A DNA stretch of 7,574 bases from Bacteroidales bacterium (lineage in GTDB: Bacteria; Bacteroidota; Bacteroidia; Bacteroidales; UBA932). Both the position numbers and the translations under genes were made by a program. Location: the NCBI GenBank assembly GCA_017561265.1, contig JAFZDJ010000065.1, forward strand, positions 1 to 7,574, given 5' to 3'. Each line of letters opens with the position of its first letter. The first letter of the stretch is position 1. A model generated the notes under the pieces. That model had not been told where the DNA came from. It saw nothing but the letters and a program-made list of their open reading frames with translations, and searched no databases. This document shows, piece after piece, positions 5,860-7,574 of the stretch.

Positions 5860-5878
5860 GGTAATAAAAATTATTACC
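5860..5878. promoter_or_regulatory. Perfect palindrome, probable operator of the HTH operon
   Basis: GGTAATAA (5860-5867) and TTATTACC (5871-5878) are exact reverse complements around AAA. The right half lies where the -33 element belongs relative to the TACATTTG at 5895. Binding of the HTH protein encoded just downstream would block the polymerase, so autoregulation is the simplest reading. Confidence 0.55.
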
Positions 5879-5894
5879 TTTGATAGAAATTCAC

Positions 5895-5902
5895 TACATT
5901 TG
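5895..5902 (+). promoter_or_regulatory. Promoter -7 element of the HTH operon
   Basis: TACATTTG matches TAnnTTTG exactly, 20 bases before the ATG at 5923. A perfect 10-bp palindrome, TATAGCTATA (5906-5915), covers the expected start site and could be a second operator. The leader is very short and has no Shine-Dalgarno sequence. Confidence 0.6.
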
Positions 5903-5922
5903 CGGTATAGCTATAGTCAATC

Positions 5923-6696
5923 ATGGAGTCAGAGAAACTATATTTTGAAGAGTACGGAGAGAAACTGCTGAAGGATGCAGGAATGACCAAGGCCGAGTTC
6001 GCGAGAAAACTCGGGATATGCAAGCAGAATGTGAATCTCGTTTTCAAGACAAAGAATATTGAAGTCTTGCGGAAGGTTGCGGATGTTTTGCAGGTGCCGT
6101 TTGAGCTCCTGATATCTTATCCTACAGAACCCGATTTCACAGGCTGCACATTTTACTCGGATCTTGTTGTCAAGGGCAAGTATATCAATATAGTACTGCC
6201 ATATGATAGGGGAGACGAGCTATTCACTATTCAGGACAGTGAAGGTGATATGCCTGTCGAAGATGTGGACTGTCGTATTCCTTCATATGATGAAGGTAAT
6301 CACTATTTTGATTTTACTGTAGACCTTGAAAGCCATAGAGTCGGATGGTGGATATATGGCAGCTTCAGAATCTGGGCTAAGGTATGTGACTCCGGAATAT
6401 ACACCCTTCTTGATGAGGATATGAAACCTCTACTTCAGATTAGAGGTTATGTACCGGTTAGTGTCTTGCCACCAGAAGAAAACGGCTGGGGTGATTATAT
6501 AGAGCTCTGCTTCGCTCCTGATGGTACCATTACAAACTGGCTGGAAAACCCAGACCTGATGGTCTTCGCGGCAAAAGGTCATCTGCCAAAACCAATAGAA
6601 ACAAATAAGTGGAGCCGAGCTGAGAGTATGCTCTATGAGATCAAGCGCGCAAAACTTACTGCAGAGGAACTTGAGTGGATCAAGAAACATATTTAG
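5923..6696 (+). CDS. HTH (Cro/CI) transcriptional regulator with unrecognised C-terminal domain
   Basis: The protein has 257 residues. The N-terminal part (about 10-65) is a Cro/CI-type HTH: GMTKAEFARKLGICKQNVNLVFK, then IEVLRKVADVLQVPFELLI. The remaining 190 residues are rich in aromatic and acidic residues (WWIYGSFRIWAKV, GWGDYIELCF) and look mainly beta-stranded; they do not show the Ser/Lys autocleavage features of LexA/CI and I cannot name the domain. The last 30 residues are helical and basic. It is the first gene of a tight three-gene operon (gaps of 2 and 5 nt), so it probably controls its own promoter through the palindrome at 5860-5878. It could be the DNA-binding half of a toxin-antitoxin-like module with the genes that follow, but this is inference. 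Confidence 0.85.
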   Translation: MESEKLYFEEYGEKLLKDAGMTKAEFARKLGICKQNVNLVFKTKNIEVLRKVADVLQVPFELLISYPTEPDFTGCTFYSDLVVKGKYINIVLPYDRGDELFTIQDSEGDMPVEDVDCRIPSYDEGNHYFDFTVDLESHRVGWWIYGSFRIWAKVCDSGIYTLLDEDMKPLLQIRGYVPVSVLPPEENGWGDYIELCFAPDGTITNWLENPDLMVFAAKGHLPKPIETNKWSRAESMLYEIKRAKLTAEELEWIKKHI

Positions 6697-6698
6697 CC

Positions 6699-7172
6699 AT
6701 GAGCATGTATATAACTTTTCATCTCAAGAGAAAGACCGGCGAGATGGATCACTTTCTGTCATTCTCCAGAAACACAGATATTTATCACTGCTTTGATGAA
6801 TATGCAATACCGTTCTACTTCAAGGATCCGGAGCCTTTCGCACAGATTACTCAAGAGATGCTGGATCAGATTCTGAACGAAATCTCCACTGACAGGCAGA
6901 AATGTCAAGAGGAACTTAAGGTCTTATATCGTCTTGCAGATAAGCCGATAGTGCATTCTGTCCTGGAATTGGCAGACAAACTCCGTGAAATGTATGCGGA
7001 GGATATTGAATGCACAGAGGATTTGGTCAGAGAGGTTCTTTGGCGTGAGGAACATGTCCAAGGGTTGCATAAGACCGAAACTCAGATCGAATTCATGAAA
7101 CATATCCTTGACGCGATGGATCCCAACAATGAGAACCATCCTTTCGAAGGGATATACGCAAATATCGGATAG
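6699..7172 (+). CDS. Unknown 157-aa protein in the HTH operon
   Basis: Not recognised. ATG 6699 begins two bases after the preceding stop, giving MSMYITFHLKRKTG; an in-frame ATG at 6675 would overlap the HTH gene and is unlikely. The N-terminal 45 residues look like short beta strands with several aromatic residues (YHCFDEYAIPFYF). The middle (about 50-110) is strongly helical and charged (QEMLDQILNEI, QEELKVLYRLADK, LELADKLREMY), with a possible coiled coil. The C-terminus is acidic and loop-like. There is no signal peptide, membrane segment or obvious catalytic motif. Because the next gene encodes a HigA-N-like fragment and the previous one an HTH protein, this could be a toxin or an accessory subunit, but nothing in the sequence proves it; it is longer than typical HigB toxins and does not resemble them by eye. 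Confidence 0.75.
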   Translation: MSMYITFHLKRKTGEMDHFLSFSRNTDIYHCFDEYAIPFYFKDPEPFAQITQEMLDQILNEISTDRQKCQEELKVLYRLADKPIVHSVLELADKLREMYAEDIECTEDLVREVLWREEHVQGLHKTETQIEFMKHILDAMDPNNENHPFEGIYANIG

Positions 7173-7177
7173 AACTT

Positions 7178-7360
7178 ATGGAAGTGATCAATAATGAGAA
7201 TGACTATCAGGAAGTCATGAAACGCATTGACGAGCTCATCTTCGAAACTAATGAGGATACACCAAGTGACGATCCTCGACTACAAGAGCTTGACAGGTTA
7301 GCAACTCTAGTGGAAAGTTATGAGAAACAAGTATACAACTTCAGTTGTGATAGTTTATAA
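7178..7360 (+). CDS. 60-aa protein resembling the N-terminal half of HigA antitoxins, without the HTH
   Basis: The protein has 60 residues and starts five bases after the preceding stop. The sequence NDYQEVMKRIDELI, an acidic stretch TPSDDPRLQELD, then RLATLVESYEKQVY follows the pattern of the N-terminal region of COG5499-type HigA antitoxins (a dYe.al.rI..L motif, then a LdlLatLVeaYE motif and a short linker). In normal HigA a Cro/CI HTH follows; here the frame stops right after the linker, and I see no HTH in the other frames downstream, so it is a stand-alone domain rather than an obvious frameshift. The operon does encode an HTH, in the first gene. Resemblance is judged from memory of the family; function is unknown. 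Confidence 0.72.
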   Translation: MEVINNENDYQEVMKRIDELIFETNEDTPSDDPRLQELDRLATLVESYEKQVYNFSCDSL

Positions 7361-7374
7361 TTCGTCAAACTATC
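7349..7374 (+). other. Hairpin overlapping the stop of the 60-aa gene
   Basis: GATAGTTT (7349-7356) and AAACTATC (7367-7374) are exact reverse complements with a 10-nt loop that holds the stop codon. A second small hairpin, ACAACT-TC-AGTTGT, lies just upstream (7335-7348). No T-tract follows, so termination is uncertain. Confidence 0.4.
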
Positions 7375-7387
7375 GTAGGGTAAATCC

Positions 7388-7412
7388 AGTATGTGCAAAA
7401 AATGCACATACT
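7388..7412. repeat. 25-bp palindrome, AGTATGT-N11-ACATACT copy 2
   Basis: AGTATGTGCA (7388-7397) and TGCACATACT (7403-7412) are exact reverse complements around AAAAA. Heptamers, spacing and the preceding TCC match copy 1 at 3788-3814, while the inner bases differ but stay self-complementary. It starts 27 bases after one gene and ends 16 bases before the next start, fitting an operator or leader hairpin of the downstream gene. Confidence 0.7.
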
Positions 7413-7428
7413 TAAATATAATAACAGT

Positions 7429-7574
7429 ATGAGACGTAAAAAGTTAAGAATCACAGAAATGGACTATCTCAAGGCCAATAGAAGAGCCTCTCGTCAAGAG
7501 GAGATAGCTTCCCATGGTCATCCGGTCCAGGGACGAGCGATGATCCACAAATCAAAGAAGGTTTATGACCGCAA
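7429..7574 (+). CDS. Small basic protein, N-terminal part (cut by right edge)
   Basis: An ATG at 7429 opens a frame that runs to the end of the window, 48 complete codons: MRRKKLRITEMDYLKANR, a charged middle with RQEEIASHGHPVQGRA, then MIHKSKKVYDR. It is rich in Lys and Arg. I recall short proteins of this kind, with an MDYLKANR-like start and a HKSKKVYDR motif, as common hypothetical genes on Bacteroidales conjugative and plasmid elements; no function is known to me. The palindrome ending at 7412 lies in its leader. The end of the gene is not visible. Confidence 0.65.
   Translation, partial: MRRKKLRITEMDYLKANRRASRQEEIASHGHPVQGRAMIHKSKKVYDR

Noticed and set aside
5785..5883. 32-codon frame (MPLYIIMIPDL start) before the HTH operon
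   Set aside because: It has no ribosome-binding site or convincing promoter, and its end overlaps the putative operator; a leader peptide cannot be excluded but is not supported.
1..7574. CRISPR array, tRNA, rRNA or insertion sequence
   Set aside because: I found no regularly spaced direct repeats with spacers, no cloverleaf-like sequence and no transposase gene in the window.

Overview
The window looks like part of a mobile element from a Bacteroidales-type gut bacterium (Bacteroides/Prevotella relatives). The evidence is Bacteroidota-style TAnnTTTG promoter elements, A/T-rich leaders without Shine-Dalgarno sequences, a MobC/TraG-type coupling protein of the Bacteroides conjugative-element kind, and a ParA with a small downstream partner as in Bacteroides conjugative elements. 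Every gene I accept is on the + strand. Whether the element is a plasmid or an integrated conjugative element cannot be decided from 7.6 kb.

Left part (1-2182): the C-terminal 305 residues of a type IV coupling protein run in from the left edge. Its stop codon lies inside four tandem 11-bp repeats. A complete tyrosine recombinase with all catalytic residues follows, then a strong short hairpin and a G+C-rich spacer.

Maintenance block (2183-3753): a ParA ATPase, a 125-aa protein ending in a ribbon-helix-helix fold (the likely ParB/ParG-type partner) and a 71-aa Cro/CI-type HTH protein. The gap between parA and its partner is full of inverted repeats. One repeated motif there (AAATTGGTAACATCG) recurs in part just upstream of the recombinase gene.

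Cargo (3754-5671): after a perfect 27-bp palindrome and a clear promoter comes a two-gene operon with a 4-nt ATGA overlap, ended by an intrinsic terminator. It encodes an ABC/OLD-like AAA ATPase and an unrecognised 179-aa protein carrying a GIIDKDK motif that may be a minimal TOPRIM-like centre. The pair is more A+T-rich than its neighbours. It resembles two-gene abortive-infection systems (PARIS, AbiL/RloAB, split OLD) but has an unusually small second component, and it is the best candidate here for an undescribed defence system.

Right part (5672-7574): a probably self-regulated operon of three genes follows: an HTH regulator with an unrecognised C-terminal domain, an unknown 157-aa protein, and a 60-aa protein resembling only the N-terminal half of HigA antitoxins. 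A second palindrome of the AGTATGT-N11-ACATACT type then precedes the start of a small basic protein cut by the right edge.
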